Assembly: GCF_009765985.1 (NCBI RefSeq)
Contig: NZ_LMUM01000029.1
Span: 1 to 64,000, forward strand
From: Acidobacterium sp. S8
GTDB lineage: Bacteria > Acidobacteriota > Terriglobia > Terriglobales > Acidobacteriaceae
Direction of reading: 5' to 3'
Length of the DNA stretch: 64,000 nt
The translations under genes were made by a program, and so were the position numbers. Below are positions 1-9,126 of the stretch, piece by piece; the first letter of the stretch is position 1; each line of letters opens with the position of its first letter. The notes beneath the pieces were generated by a model. That model did no database searches. It was not told the DNA's origin and worked only from the letters and a program-made list of their open reading frames with translations.

Positions 1-780
1 CCGCTTTCAACCACGGGCGAAGAACTCACTCCCTATCAATACATCACCAACTACAACAACTTCTACGAATTTGGCCCCAACAAGGACGACCCGGCAAAGA
101 ATGCCGGGAGGCTGCAGACGCGTCCCTGGACAGTGACAGTTGAAGGACTCGTGAAGAAACCGAAGACCTTCGATATTGATACGCTGCTGAAGCTGCGCCC
201 GCAGGAAGAACGCGTTTACCGCTTCCGCTGCGTGGAAGCATGGAGCATGGTGATTCCCTGGGTCGGCTACTCACTTTCGGAATTCATCAAAGAATGTGAG
301 CCTCTCGGCAATGCGAAGTACGTCCAGTTCCTCACATTAGCTGACCGCAAGCAGATGCCGGGTATCGGCGAGGTGAATATTAATTGGCCCTATTCCGAAG
401 GGTTGCGCATGGATGAAGCGATGCATCCACTTACCTTGTTGACGTTCGGTCTTTACGGAGAGATCTTGCCAAATCAAGATGGCGCGCCGATTCGCGTCAT
501 TGTGCCGTGGAAGTACGGTTTCAAGTCGGCAAAGTCAATTGTGAAAGTACGCTTTGTCGATAAGCAGCCGCACACAGCATGGAACGACCAAGCTTCGAAT
601 GAGTATGGTTTCTATTCAAACGTGAATCCCAATGTTGATCATCCGCGATGGAGCCAGAAATATGAGCGCCGCATTGGCGCTCCCGTACTTAAGCAGCGGC
701 GGCAAACACTGATGTTTAATGGCTACGGCGATCAGGTGGCGAGTCTCTATAACGGCATGGACCTGCGCAGATATTATTAA
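1..780 (+). CDS. msrP: Protein-methionine-sulfoxide reductase catalytic subunit MsrP (5' end missing)
   Basis: Molybdopterin enzyme of the sulfite-oxidase fold that reduces methionine sulfoxide in periplasmic proteins, taking electrons from MsrQ. The frame is open from base 1, so the Tat signal and N-terminus lie outside the window. The motif RCVEAWSMV around bases 226-252 carries the Cys (codon 229-231) that ligates molybdenum in this family, and the following PWVGYSL and the C-terminal [10 protein letters not shown] fit MsrP. The stop overlaps the msrQ start by one base (TAATG), so the two are translationally coupled. The first in-frame ATG at 133 is internal to the domain and is not the real start. 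Confidence 0.95.
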   Translation, partial: PLSTTGEELTPYQYITNYNNFYEFGPNKDDPAKNAGRLQTRPWTVTVEGLVKKPKTFDIDTLLKLRPQEERVYRFRCVEAWSMVIPWVGYSLSEFIKECEPLGNAKYVQFLTLADRKQMPGIGEVNINWPYSEGLRMDEAMHPLTLLTFGLYGEILPNQDGAPIRVIVPWKYGFKSAKSIVKVRFVDKQPHTAWNDQASNEYGFYSNVNPNVDHPRWSQKYERRIGAPVLKQRRQTLMFNGYGDQVASLYNGMDLRRYY

Positions 781-1433
781 TGTCAAATCGCTCGATTGTT
801 TTCGTCAAAGTGCTGGTGCACGTTGCCTGTCTTGCGCCTGTTGCGTGGCTGGTCTTTCAGTTCTGGCGTGCCACCACGACGGTGCCCGACGCACTCGGCC
901 CCGATCCAATCTCCTTCGTTACGTTTTTCACCGGCAAGGGTACGCTGCGCCTGCTGGTGATCTCGCTGGCCATCACGCCCGTGCGGCGCATCCTTCCGAA
1001 ACTCTCGTGGCTGATCCGCTTCCGCCGTATGCTCGGGCTCTACGCTTTCTTCTATGCGTGTATTCATCTGAGCATTTATGTCTGGCTCTACTCCAACTTC
1101 AGCTGGAGCGCCATGGTCGATGACATCAGCCAGCGGCGGTTCATTACCGCAGGCCTCACGGCGTGGCTGCTACTGCTGCCACTGGCGCTCACGTCAACGA
1201 CATGGTCGATTCGCAAGCTCGGCGGAAAGCGCTGGCGCGCGCTGCACCGTCTTGTGTATCTGGCCGCCGTTGCCGGAGTGGTGCATTACTGGTGGGGAGT
1301 GAAATCAGGTGTCCGTACGCCGCTTGAGATCACGATCGTCCTTGGGATTCTATTGCTGGCACGGCCTGTGCTGAGTCTTGTTTCGCGGCGATCCGGACCC
1401 CGTACTTCGCCTTCGGCTCAGGGTGCACCCTAG
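780..1433 (+). CDS. msrQ: MsrQ haem b membrane subunit of the MsrPQ system
   Basis: 217-residue inner-membrane protein of the ferric-reductase-like family that passes electrons from the respiratory chain to periplasmic MsrP. It has about six hydrophobic segments. Histidines in YACIHLSIY and in the pair RALHRLVY and GVVHYWWG match the haem-ligand positions of the family. The start ATG shares its A with the msrP stop codon. The gene is followed by a convergent aminotransferase 38 bases away. An 8-bp inverted repeat (ATTATCGC at 1450-1457, GCGATAAT at 1478-1485) lies at the junction but has no clear T-run. Confidence 0.93.
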   Translation: MSNRSIVFVKVLVHVACLAPVAWLVFQFWRATTTVPDALGPDPISFVTFFTGKGTLRLLVISLAITPVRRILPKLSWLIRFRRMLGLYAFFYACIHLSIYVWLYSNFSWSAMVDDISQRRFITAGLTAWLLLLPLALTSTTWSIRKLGGKRWRALHRLVYLAAVAGVVHYWWGVKSGVRTPLEITIVLGILLLARPVLSLVSRRSGPRTSPSAQGAP

Positions 1434-1471
1434 ACCTCGTCTCGCGTAAATTATCGCAACAAATAATTACT

Positions 1472-2647
1472 TTAGGCGCGATAATCGCGCAACAAGTTGC
1501 AGGCCCGTTGCAAGTCTGCATCGCGCTTGGCAAAGCAAAAGCGGAGGATATTTTCGCCACGGCCTCCAGTAAAGAAGGCGGTTCCTGCCACGCCTGCGAC
1601 TCCAGTACTTGCCAGCAGATTGCGAGCTTTCTCCTTAGCCGTGGCGCCGGGAACGGAACTCACATCAGCCAGCACATAGTACGCCCCCGGCGGAATCGAT
1701 GGAGTGAACCCGGCATCCTGCAACGCACCACAAAGCAAATCGCGCTTCGCCTGATATTCGACGGCCATTTCATTGTAGAACGTGTCCGTCATCTCCACCA
1801 AACCAGCAGCAGAGCCGTATTGAAACGGCGAGGGAGCGCAGACATAGGTCAGATCGTGAAAGTATCCGATCGATGCCAGCCAGCGCTTGTTCGCCGTAAG
1901 GTATCCAATACGCCACCCGGTAATGCTGAAAGTCTTTGAAAGCCCGGAAATCGTAATCGTGCGCTCAGCCATTCCCGGCAGCGACGCCGGCGAGATATGC
2001 TTCGTGCCATCGAAGAGAAAGTATTCGTAAATCTCATCCGTCAGAATAAAGAGATCATGTTCTTCCGCCAGAACCGCTATCTGTTCCAGCTCAGAGCGGG
2101 TGAAAACCTTGCCGCACGGGTTCGATGGCGAGTTCACGATGATGGCACGTGTCCGTGGAGTGATGGCTGTACGCAATACATCGAAGTCAATCTCCCATGT
2201 GTGCATGGCCATGGGCACGGCTATGGGCTGAATACGCAGGCTTAAGAGCGTGTTCACGTGATAGCCATAAAACGGCTCGAAGAGCACCACCTCATCGCCG
2301 GGATCGAAGAGCGCAAGGCACGCCGCATAGAGTGCGCCCGTCGCGCCCGATGTCACCAGCACCTCAGAGTCGGGATCGGCCTGGATACCGTTATAGTGCG
2401 CAAGCTTACGCGCTATGGCCTCACGCAGTGGCGCAATTCCATCGAGGCGGGTATAGATATTATGACCATCATGGATTGCCTTGATCGCGTTTTCAACCAC
2501 GGCCGAAGGTACTTCTGTATCGCATACACCCTGCGCGAGGTTGATTCCACCAAGGCGGTCGCACTCCACCGTCATCGAGCGAATCTCAGACTGCATGATG
2601 CGGGGGGAAATCTGGCTCAGGCGCAGTTTTTCCGTTGCAGTTTCCAT
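1472..2647 (-). CDS. Fold-type I pyridoxal-phosphate aminotransferase (class I/II)
   Basis: 391 residues, the usual length for aspartate/kynurenine/methionine-type aminotransferases. Visible motifs are the N-terminal GINLAQGVCD, NSPSNPCGK (residues 172-180), LTDEIYEYF with the pyridine-binding Asp near 204, the Schiff-base lysine in SGLSKTF (about residue 238), the phosphate-binding GWRIGY, and a C-terminal ILRFCFA Arg for the substrate carboxylate. It is cytosolic, with no signal. It probably transaminates an amino acid with a 2-oxoacid. The sequence resembles the methionine/kynurenine aminotransferase group, but the substrate cannot be read from sequence. It is monocistronic, convergent with msrQ. 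Confidence 0.88.
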   Translation of the reverse strand: METATEKLRLSQISPRIMQSEIRSMTVECDRLGGINLAQGVCDTEVPSAVVENAIKAIHDGHNIYTRLDGIAPLREAIARKLAHYNGIQADPDSEVLVTSGATGALYAACLALFDPGDEVVLFEPFYGYHVNTLLSLRIQPIAVPMAMHTWEIDFDVLRTAITPRTRAIIVNSPSNPCGKVFTRSELEQIAVLAEEHDLFILTDEIYEYFLFDGTKHISPASLPGMAERTITISGLSKTFSITGWRIGYLTANKRWLASIGYFHDLTYVCAPSPFQYGSAAGLVEMTDTFYNEMAVEYQAKRDLLCGALQDAGFTPSIPPGAYYVLADVSSVPGATAKEKARNLLASTGVAGVAGTAFFTGGRGENILRFCFAKRDADLQRACNLLRDYRA

Positions 2648-2752
2648 GCCCTACATCTAATCACGAGTACGGTAAAAATAGACAGCGGTTGTAGTCCTCT
2701 GCATCTTTTCCAGTTAGTCATTAGTCTGTAGAACAAGTACGAGGAGACTTTC

Positions 2753-3841
2753 ATGAACCTGAATCGTCGGCAATTCAGCGTGCTGGCAGGCGCGGCACTC
2801 GCGGCACAATCTCTTCCAAACCTCAGGGCGCAGGCGGAAGACCGCCGCATCGGCTACTGCATCGTCGGCCTCGGGCGCATATCCATGGATCACTTTATGC
2901 CGGCGGTAAAGTTATCGACTCAATCAAAGATCACCGGGATCGTCAGCGGCCATCCCGACAAAGCCCGCAAGATGGCCGCGCAGTACGGCGTACCGGAAAA
3001 CTCCATTTACAGCTACGAGACCTGCGACCAGATACGTGACAACAAAGCGATCGATGCCGTCTACATTGCGCTACCCAACAACATGCATGCCGAATATACG
3101 ATTCGCGCTGCGAAGGCGGGCAAACATGTGCTGTGCGAAAAGCCAATGTCGACCAGCGTGGCCGACGCGAAGGCGATGATCGAGGCCTGCAAACAGGCGA
3201 ATGTAAAGCTCCTGATCGCCTATCGCTGCCAGTACGAGCCGACGAATCTGCGTGCTATTGAACTCATTCGCAGCGGCAAGCTGGGCACTGTGCAGGCCAT
3301 TGAAAGCGCAAACGGTTTTAATATTCGCGCTGGCGAATGGCGCCTGAATAAGAAGATGGCCGGAGGCGGTCCGCTGCTTGATGTGGGAGTCTACTCATTG
3401 AACGCCTGCCGTTATCTCACAGGCGAAGAGCCGGTAGAGGTGAAGGCATACTCTTCGACCATTGACCATGATGGCCGATTTAACGAAGTCGAGGAGAACA
3501 CCTCGTGGGCGATGAAGTTTCCCTCCGGCATTTTAGCCAGCTGTAACACAACCTATGGAGCCAACATGAATGGCTGCTATCGTGTGCATGGCTCGAAGGG
3601 CGTGATCGATGTGGAATCAGCCTTCGGCTATCAGGGGCAGTATCTCAAGGCGAGCTTCGATGACAAGACGAGCCTGGACGAGCCAAATCCCGCCAAGGAC
3701 CCCTCGCATTTCATCCGCATGGGCGACTACTTCAGCAATTGCATTTTGAAGAATGAAACACCCAAGACAGCAGGCGAAGAAGGCCTGCGCGACATGGAAT
3801 GGATGAGCAAGATTTACGAATCGTGCGGGCTTAGTTTGTAG
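2753..3841 (+). CDS. Tat-exported Gfo/Idh/MocA-family oxidoreductase
   Basis: 362 residues. The N-terminus MNLNRRQFSVLAGAALAA is a twin-arginine signal, so the enzyme is probably folded with its NAD(P) and exported to the periplasm, as for glucose-fructose oxidoreductase. The Rossmann motif is GLGRIS near residue 39, followed by NNMHAEY and the family EKP motif in HVLCEKPMS. The C-terminal half has the GGGPLLDVGVYSLN segment of the substrate domain. A strong Shine-Dalgarno (GAGGAG, 5 nt before ATG) fixes the start. Likely a sugar oxidoreductase; the substrate is unknown. Its 3' end overlaps the convergent haemoglobin gene by 11 bases. Confidence 0.88.
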   Translation: MNLNRRQFSVLAGAALAAQSLPNLRAQAEDRRIGYCIVGLGRISMDHFMPAVKLSTQSKITGIVSGHPDKARKMAAQYGVPENSIYSYETCDQIRDNKAIDAVYIALPNNMHAEYTIRAAKAGKHVLCEKPMSTSVADAKAMIEACKQANVKLLIAYRCQYEPTNLRAIELIRSGKLGTVQAIESANGFNIRAGEWRLNKKMAGGGPLLDVGVYSLNACRYLTGEEPVEVKAYSSTIDHDGRFNEVEENTSWAMKFPSGILASCNTTYGANMNGCYRVHGSKGVIDVESAFGYQGQYLKASFDDKTSLDEPNPAKDPSHFIRMGDYFSNCILKNETPKTAGEEGLRDMEWMSKIYESCGLSL

Positions 3842-4235
3842 CGGACAGTGAGGCGTGGTATTGGTCAACGGTCGCCAGAATCCGTTCGGCCATGCTCTCC
3901 GCCTTGCGAACAAACAGGTTGGCTGTCTCCGTAGGGAAAAGCCCTGAGGTAGTCTGCTTCCAGATGGCGAGCCAGCGATCAAAATGTTGCAGGCCAAGAC
4001 GCGGCAGCATCAGATGCACCATCATTGGATTGCCTTTGTACCGTCCGCTCGTAAGCATCAGTGACGACCAGAAATTGCGCATCGTTTGAAGGTGCGGGCC
4101 CCATTCATCACCAACAGCATCGGCAAAGATCGGACCAAGGAGCTCATCCTTGCGCACGCGGGTATAGAAACGATCGATTAATAATGAAATCGACTCTTCG
4201 TTCACCCCGTCCGGCTTTAAGAAAGATACAAGCAT
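3831..4235 (-). CDS. Group III truncated haemoglobin
   Basis: 134 residues. The pattern RFYTRVRKDELLGPIFADA, followed by HLQTMRNFWSSLML and LGLQHFDRWLAIW, is that of the TrHb3 (P-type) family; the His in LQHFDRW is the expected proximal haem ligand. Members bind O2 and NO in the cytosol and are linked to redox or nitrosative stress, but the role here is not shown. The gene is divergent from the GH16 gene, and a 26-bp near-perfect palindrome (4248-4273) starts 13 bases upstream of its ATG, so it could be regulated from that site. Its stop overlaps the Gfo/Idh gene. Confidence 0.9.
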   Translation of the reverse strand: MLVSFLKPDGVNEESISLLIDRFYTRVRKDELLGPIFADAVGDEWGPHLQTMRNFWSSLMLTSGRYKGNPMMVHLMLPRLGLQHFDRWLAIWKQTTSGLFPTETANLFVRKAESMAERILATVDQYHASLSATN

Positions 4236-4247
4236 GCCTATACGATG

Positions 4248-4273
4248 ATACTTCGTCCGCGCGGATGAAGTAT
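4248..4273. promoter_or_regulatory. 26-bp palindrome in the divergent haemoglobin/GH16 promoter
   Basis: Arms ATACTTCGTCCGC (4248-4260) and GCGGATGAAGTAT (4261-4273) are complementary over 13 bp with one mismatch and no spacer. On the + strand the right arm runs into TTTTT. It lies 13 bases from the haemoglobin ATG and 33 bases before the GH16 ATG. With genes pointing away on both sides, an operator is more likely than a terminator. The sequence does not match the NsrR or Fnr consensus. Confidence 0.5.
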
Positions 4274-4305
4274 TTTTGATATCGGCTTATTCACTGATTA
4301 CAACC

Positions 4306-5154
4306 ATGAAGCAAACCCGAACCTTTCTTATCTCGATTCTGATGCTGCCGCTTCTTGCCGGCACGCTACATGCGCAAGTCCAGCACGAGCAATTGGTCTG
4401 GAGCGATGAATTTAACAGCACATCATCACCAACCCCGCCGAATTCATCGAACTGGACATTTGAGACCGGCGGCAATGGCTGGGGAAACCATGAACTCGAG
4501 ACGTATTGCGCGTACGACTCTTCCCAGCCGCCCTGTGATGCTGCGAAGCCGAATGCTTTTGTCGGTGGCGACGGCTATCTTCACATCGTGGCACGCAGCG
4601 ATGCTCAGGGGCAGTACACTTCAGCGCGGCTGAAGTCTGAAGGACTGCAGAGCTTCCAGTACGGGCGGATCGAATCGCGTATCAAAGTCCCTAAAGGACA
4701 GGGGTTCTGGCCTGCTTTCTGGATGCTTGGCGACAGCGAGACGACCGCCCACTGGCCAGCGTGCGGTGAATTGGACATCATGGAGAACATCGGCAAAGAG
4801 CCGGCAACAATTCACGGCTCGATCCATGGAATCGGCTTCATCGGAACGCCAATCAGCCTGACTTATACGCTGCCAAAGCAGCAGGCATTCGGCGATGACT
4901 TCCACATCTTCGGGCTGATCTGGTCGCCGGGGAAGATTCAGTATTATGTGGACGATCCCGCGAATATTTATGCGAGCTTCACCCCGGCAGATCTACCCAA
5001 AAACGCAGTGTGGCCATTCGATAACGGAAAGTTTTTCTTTCTGCTGAATTTTGCCATTGGCGGCGACTGGCCAGGGAATCCGGATGCGGCGAGCAAGTTT
5101 CCGCAGGACATGCTGGTGGACTATGTGCGTGTCTATGCGATGAGCAAAAAATAA
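4306..5154 (+). CDS. Secreted GH16-family endo-beta-glucanase-like glycosidase
   Basis: 282 residues from the ATG at 4306, which begins a clean Sec signal (MKQTRTFLISILMLPLLAG, cleavage near LHAQ). An in-frame ATG at 4276 would add ten residues in front of the signal and is less likely. The start LVWSDEFN and the catalytic GELDIMEN (nucleophile E155, assisting D157, acid/base E160) define GH16 laminarinase-type beta-glucanases. The core carries the aromatic GFWPAFWMLG strand, and the C-terminus ends in LVDYVRVYAM as expected. It probably cleaves beta-1,3/1,4-glucans such as laminarin outside the cell. It is convergent with the GH51 gene. Confidence 0.92.
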   Translation: MKQTRTFLISILMLPLLAGTLHAQVQHEQLVWSDEFNSTSSPTPPNSSNWTFETGGNGWGNHELETYCAYDSSQPPCDAAKPNAFVGGDGYLHIVARSDAQGQYTSARLKSEGLQSFQYGRIESRIKVPKGQGFWPAFWMLGDSETTAHWPACGELDIMENIGKEPATIHGSIHGIGFIGTPISLTYTLPKQQAFGDDFHIFGLIWSPGKIQYYVDDPANIYASFTPADLPKNAVWPFDNGKFFFLLNFAIGGDWPGNPDAASKFPQDMLVDYVRVYAMSKK

Positions 5155-5196
5155 GCCCCACACCCTGCGTGCAAAGTGCGGAGCCGGGAGCCGTCT

Positions 5197-6852
5197 CTAA
5201 GAAAGCATAATTGCCAGCTTGCTCACAGACATAGGGGGCACCCTGAAACTCACTGTCGATCCGTTCGCCGTTGCCTGGGCTGATTTCGCCCGCACCGCGT
5301 CCGGCTGCTCGAAAGTATTGTGCGCGTGGATATCGCCCGCAGCCAGCACGGTCGCCGTCACCGACGCAGTGCTGCCTCCGCGAATGGCGATTTGGGTATC
5401 GCGCTCATCGGTTAAATGCGGATTCACGACGGTCAGCGTCAGCTGCTTGCCCTTCACCGATGCCGACCCCATCAGGCCGGTCAGATCCCGCTGTACGGAA
5501 TGCGGGCCTCCGCCGCGTTGTGGCCCCCAGCGATCCGGCTTCTGAATGTCGTTGAAGCTAATCGACGGCGCAGCGATCTCAGTGCGTACGGCCTGCGCTC
5601 CCTGATGCGCCGCATACATTTCAAAAACATCGAAGTTCGGCGTCGAGATGAACTTATCTTCGTGCGCCAGGAAGAGCGAATCGATGCAGTTGATAAGCTG
5701 CGCGCAATTTCCCATGCAGACTTTTTCCGCATGGCGGTTGAAGATATCGAGAGTAAACGCGGTAACAATGGCGTCGCGCATCGTGATCTGCTGACCGAAG
5801 ATGTGCGTGGGATCGACCTCGGTTCCCGCGCCGTACCATGGGCCATATTCATCGACGACCAAGCGCGTGTGATGCTCGCGATCAAAGACGCCCATCGCGA
5901 TCCACATGTTCTGGATGATCTGCTCGGTCGATGTTCCCTGATAGAAGAGTGAGTACGCATCCTGATCGTTGAAATTCAGGGCTTCGAGCTGGTTGGTATA
6001 GTTGTGCACTGACCAGCCAAAGGGCGGATGAATCGGCCGGCGATGCAGGATGTCTTCGAAGAACTGCGTAGTCCAGTCCACGTCGTCCTGGTTTGGTCCC
6101 GATGCTACGTACTTTAGACCGACGCCATATTCCGGCACCCAGGCGGTAAAGCGACGGTATTCGTTGGAATACTCTTCTGGCGTAAACGTTCCCCCGCAAC
6201 CCCAGCTCTCGTTGCCAATGCCCCAGTAGCGAACGTTATAAGGATCAGGCGAACCAGCCGCGGCGCGAATGTCGGCATAGGTGGTGCTGTGCGCGGGCGA
6301 GTTGCAGTATTCCACCCACTGATCGAATGAGAGCGGCGGCAGGCTGCGCAGATTTGCTGCGACATACGGCTCCGCATTGCTCAGCTTGCAGAAACGGACG
6401 AATTCATCGGTACCAAAGGTGTTCGGCTCAAATTTCTGAACCGAGTCGTTTGGCAGCTTGCGCGCCTGGCCATCGTCGACCCAGAAATTTGTGCGGCGCG
6501 GACGTTTGTCACGCGGGCCGATGCCGTCCTTCCAGTCGTAGCTGTCAGCAAAGCAACCGCCCGGCCAGCGAACGACCGGAGCCTTGATCGCTTTCAGCTT
6601 CTCGACGAGTTCTTTGCGGATTCCGCCGATATTGGCAACCTTCGATTTTTCCCCTACCCAGACACCGTCGTAGATCACCCCCCCAAGATGTTCTGTAAAG
6701 TGCCCATAGATTTCCGGCGCAATCGTGGCAATCGGCTCGTTGACCAGGACCTCGATATGCGCATCGGCCGTGGCGGCAAGGGCTCGATTGCGAAGCAAAA
6801 AGTAGGCAGAGCCAGCCAGAGCGCTGGTTTTCAGAAACTCACGTCGTTGCAT
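5197..6852 (-). CDS. Tat-exported GH51 alpha-L-arabinofuranosidase
   Basis: 551 residues. The N-terminus MQRREFLKTSALAGSAYFLL is a twin-arginine signal. The (beta/alpha)8 catalytic domain shows WPGGCFADSYDW, the acid/base glutamate in GIGNESWGCG (E215) and the nucleophile in VVDEYGPWYG (E335), followed by the C-terminal beta-sandwich with LTVVNPH. GH51 enzymes release terminal arabinofuranose from arabinan, arabinoxylan or pectin side chains. Being periplasmic it would act on imported oligosaccharides. It stands alone, convergent with the GH16 gene; a GH127 enzyme for beta-linked arabinofuranose lies at 19.3 kb. Confidence 0.94.
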   Translation of the reverse strand: MQRREFLKTSALAGSAYFLLRNRALAATADAHIEVLVNEPIATIAPEIYGHFTEHLGGVIYDGVWVGEKSKVANIGGIRKELVEKLKAIKAPVVRWPGGCFADSYDWKDGIGPRDKRPRRTNFWVDDGQARKLPNDSVQKFEPNTFGTDEFVRFCKLSNAEPYVAANLRSLPPLSFDQWVEYCNSPAHSTTYADIRAAAGSPDPYNVRYWGIGNESWGCGGTFTPEEYSNEYRRFTAWVPEYGVGLKYVASGPNQDDVDWTTQFFEDILHRRPIHPPFGWSVHNYTNQLEALNFNDQDAYSLFYQGTSTEQIIQNMWIAMGVFDREHHTRLVVDEYGPWYGAGTEVDPTHIFGQQITMRDAIVTAFTLDIFNRHAEKVCMGNCAQLINCIDSLFLAHEDKFISTPNFDVFEMYAAHQGAQAVRTEIAAPSISFNDIQKPDRWGPQRGGGPHSVQRDLTGLMGSASVKGKQLTLTVVNPHLTDERDTQIAIRGGSTASVTATVLAAGDIHAHNTFEQPDAVRAKSAQATANGSTVSFRVPPMSVSKLAIMLS

Positions 6853-6957
6853 GCATCCCTCAAGTGTGGCGGTGGGCTCGCGAAGAGCCTGCCCGAGAAT
6901 GAGAAAACATTTACTTGAATTTCGTCAATAGCTCTTTCTCGTCCATTTCTATCCATC

Positions 6958-7728
6958 CTACCGAACGCTGCCGGCAACAGTTGTTTTTTGCTGGAATTCT
7001 ACTCGGGAATCCATAACCGAACGGAGCCGTAAACGCGCCACCCGCTCCCAACACTCGCTCGCCGCATGCTTACGTGAAGAGTAGACACGCGGTCTTGCAT
7101 CGAAACGCAGTCTGGCATGCGCATTCTTTCGGCCCATCGCCCCAAGTAAATGCGGGAGAAATTTCAGATCTCCGTAGTAGCAGAAATCGGCCTCACTGGC
7201 ATCGTCCGCGCCGAAGCTGATGGCAGACGCGCTGACAGCGGATTCAGCCTCAACCGCTGGCTCGAAGAGGAAGGAGTGAAACGGCAGCAGCGTGGAACCG
7301 TCTGTGCTGGTGCCTTCCGGAAACAACACTACCGTCACTCCCTGCCGCAGCGCGTATTCAATTTCAATGGCCGTTTCGGTGGCGCTCGATCGATTCCCTC
7401 GCTGGATGAAGATTGTTCCTCCGTATTCTGCCAGCCGTCCTACAATCGGCCACGCGCGGACATCCGACTTAGAGACGAAAATACGTGGACCCGCTGCGGC
7501 ATGCACCAGGATGTCCAGGTAGCCGAGATGATTGGAGACCACCAGGCCAGGCGCTGCGGGAGGGTCTTCTATACTGACTGAAATCGCAAGGCGGCGAAGC
7601 ATCAGAGAGCACGATGCGCTCATCCAGTGGGCGCGGTCAGCAAGCGTAAGGGAGCCTTTCCGCAAGCGCAGCCAGCCAAAACGCAAAAATAACTCGCCAA
7701 ATGTCACTAATAAGGCAGCCAGGCGCAA
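6958..7728 (-). CDS. olsA: OlsA-type lyso-ornithine lipid O-acyltransferase (PlsC family)
   Basis: 256 residues of the PlsC acyltransferase fold: NHLGYLD supplies the catalytic HX4D, GGTIFIQRG is block II and FPEGTSTDG is block III. A hydrophobic N-terminal segment suggests membrane association. The gene starts 20 bases downstream of an OlsB-type N-acyltransferase on the same strand. That order is typical of the two-step ornithine-lipid pathway, in which OlsB acylates ornithine and OlsA esterifies the 3-hydroxyl of the chain. The symbol rests on this context; by sequence alone it could be a 1-acylglycerol-3-phosphate acyltransferase. Confidence 0.8.
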   Translation of the reverse strand: MRLAALLVTFGELFLRFGWLRLRKGSLTLADRAHWMSASCSLMLRRLAISVSIEDPPAAPGLVVSNHLGYLDILVHAAAGPRIFVSKSDVRAWPIVGRLAEYGGTIFIQRGNRSSATETAIEIEYALRQGVTVVLFPEGTSTDGSTLLPFHSFLFEPAVEAESAVSASAISFGADDASEADFCYYGDLKFLPHLLGAMGRKNAHARLRFDARPRVYSSRKHAASECWERVARLRLRSVMDSRVEFQQKTTVAGSVR

Positions 7729-7748
7729 ACCACTGCGACAAAAGCTTC

Positions 7749-8606
7749 TTATTGTTCTCCGTCCGGTAGAAATCGGTTCCTCGCAGCGGGCGTCAACTGT
7801 CGCAGATCCAGCAGGGTCAGAAAGTCGATGGTGCCGAATTCCCTGTCCCAGGCTGGCTCCCCGCAGATACGCGCTCCGACACCAATATACGTCTTCAGCA
7901 GTTTAGGAATCTTCGAATTTTGTGGCTGGCCGCTCCCGGTCGGTAGTCGGTATCCCGGCGTTGGCCAGGTGCAGAACTGCGAAGAAGCAAGAAAAGGCTG
8001 CAGCTGGCCGTAAACGGCCCACCCCTCCGCCGGATCCTGCGAATTCAGGGAGGAGCAGCCAATCAGATAACGGAGCCCGCGATATCTGCAATACTGCGCA
8101 ATCCCTCGCCAGAGCAGCGTCAGCACTTCGCTGGAGCGATGATCACAGTCTACCGACGCCCGTCCCAACTCCAGCACCTGTTCCCGCAATGGCTCATACG
8201 CGGCAAAGTCAAACTCACGCGCACTGTAATATCCGAAACTTCTCGCCGCTTCGCCGCCCGACTGCATGCGATAGGTGCCGACGACCTTCCCGGAGGACCG
8301 ATCTTCCACGATCAGATGGTCACATACATAGTCAAACTGGTCTTTATCTATTCCGGTCGAATAGGAAGAGATAAGCCCCTCTCCAAGTTCAATATTAAAG
8401 ACCTTGAATCGGAGGCGACACGCAGCTTCGCGTTCCGCTTCAGACGCCGCGAGCCGGATGCCATATCGTCCCAGTTCACCGGAAATATGAACCGGAGACG
8501 TGACGGCTATCGCCGTATCTGCGATCAATTCCCTCGGATACTCCGGAGAAATGGAAGTCGGAGCTGTGGCGTTGCCAGTCTGCGAAGGGCGCGGATAGGT
8601 GAGCAC
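7749..8606 (-). CDS. olsB: OlsB-type ornithine N-alpha-acyltransferase (GNAT, haemolysin-like)
   Basis: 285 residues starting at a GTG. After a 50-residue low-complexity leader comes the OlsB/haemolysin-type acyltransferase: RLAASEAEREAACRLRFKVF, the DHLIVED strand, GTYRMQSG and VLELGRASVDCDHRS, all typical of the family that transfers 3-hydroxyacyl chains from ACP to ornithine. RGLRYLIGCSSLNSQDP fits the C-terminal half. It is upstream of the PlsC-type gene in an apparent operon. Phosphorus-free ornithine lipids are known from many soil bacteria. An in-frame TAG just upstream excludes a longer protein. A ring- or chain-specific role beyond ornithine lipid cannot be excluded. Confidence 0.82.
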   Translation of the reverse strand: MLTYPRPSQTGNATAPTSISPEYPRELIADTAIAVTSPVHISGELGRYGIRLAASEAEREAACRLRFKVFNIELGEGLISSYSTGIDKDQFDYVCDHLIVEDRSSGKVVGTYRMQSGGEAARSFGYYSAREFDFAAYEPLREQVLELGRASVDCDHRSSEVLTLLWRGIAQYCRYRGLRYLIGCSSLNSQDPAEGWAVYGQLQPFLASSQFCTWPTPGYRLPTGSGQPQNSKIPKLLKTYIGVGARICGEPAWDREFGTIDFLTLLDLRQLTPAARNRFLPDGEQ

Positions 8607-8875
8607 GCCATCATCATGCTACGCAAACAAGAAATCAACTTTACAGATCAGAGAAAAGCCTGCGAATTCCTGATAAATGTCCCACCAAAGCCATGATTGA
8701 GCGACGTTGTTTCCGTTCAGAATGGGCCGTGTTGTGCAACTATCTAGGTCGCAGAAGCAACTCAAAGTTATACCTGAAGACCGGCGAACTTAGGGAAAAC
8801 CAATCACGTTGGGTAATATGGATGAAGGTTTCCCAGCCTGTACTTGAATGACTTCTATCGAGGATAAGAGAAAAA

Positions 8876-9103
8876 ATGACAAGAGAAGAAATTGTTGCTG
8901 CAATTGACGAAGAAATCCAGCGCCTGGAGAAGGTGCGCGCGCTTCTGCAAGGCTCCGCCAGCAGCAAGATATTGGCATCGGGCGCAATCTCGCCCGTCCG
9001 CAAAAAGCGCCAATTGAGTCCTGACGCGCGTAAGCGCATTGCCGACGCTCAAAAGCGCCGCTGGGCCAAGCAAAAGAAACAAGCCAACTCGGCTGCGAAG
9101 TAG
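8876..9103 (+). CDS. Small basic protein with AxxRIxxAQxxRWAKxK motif, function unknown
   Basis: 75 residues. Residues 1-26 form an acidic amphipathic helix (EEIVAAIDEEIQRLEKVRALL), followed by a Ser/Ala linker and a strongly basic tail with LSPDARKRIADAQKRRWAKQKK. The basic motif looks like a short DNA- or RNA-binding helix, and I associate such tails with many small acidobacterial proteins; that is recollection, not a search. Upstream AAGAG/GAAAAA gives a weak ribosome site. It precedes dut by 23 bases on the same strand and could be co-transcribed with it. No enzyme motif is visible, and function is unknown. Confidence 0.7.
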   Translation: MTREEIVAAIDEEIQRLEKVRALLQGSASSKILASGAISPVRKKRQLSPDARKRIADAQKRRWAKQKKQANSAAK

Positions 9104-9126
9104 CAAGGGAGTAAAAACCTGCACCG

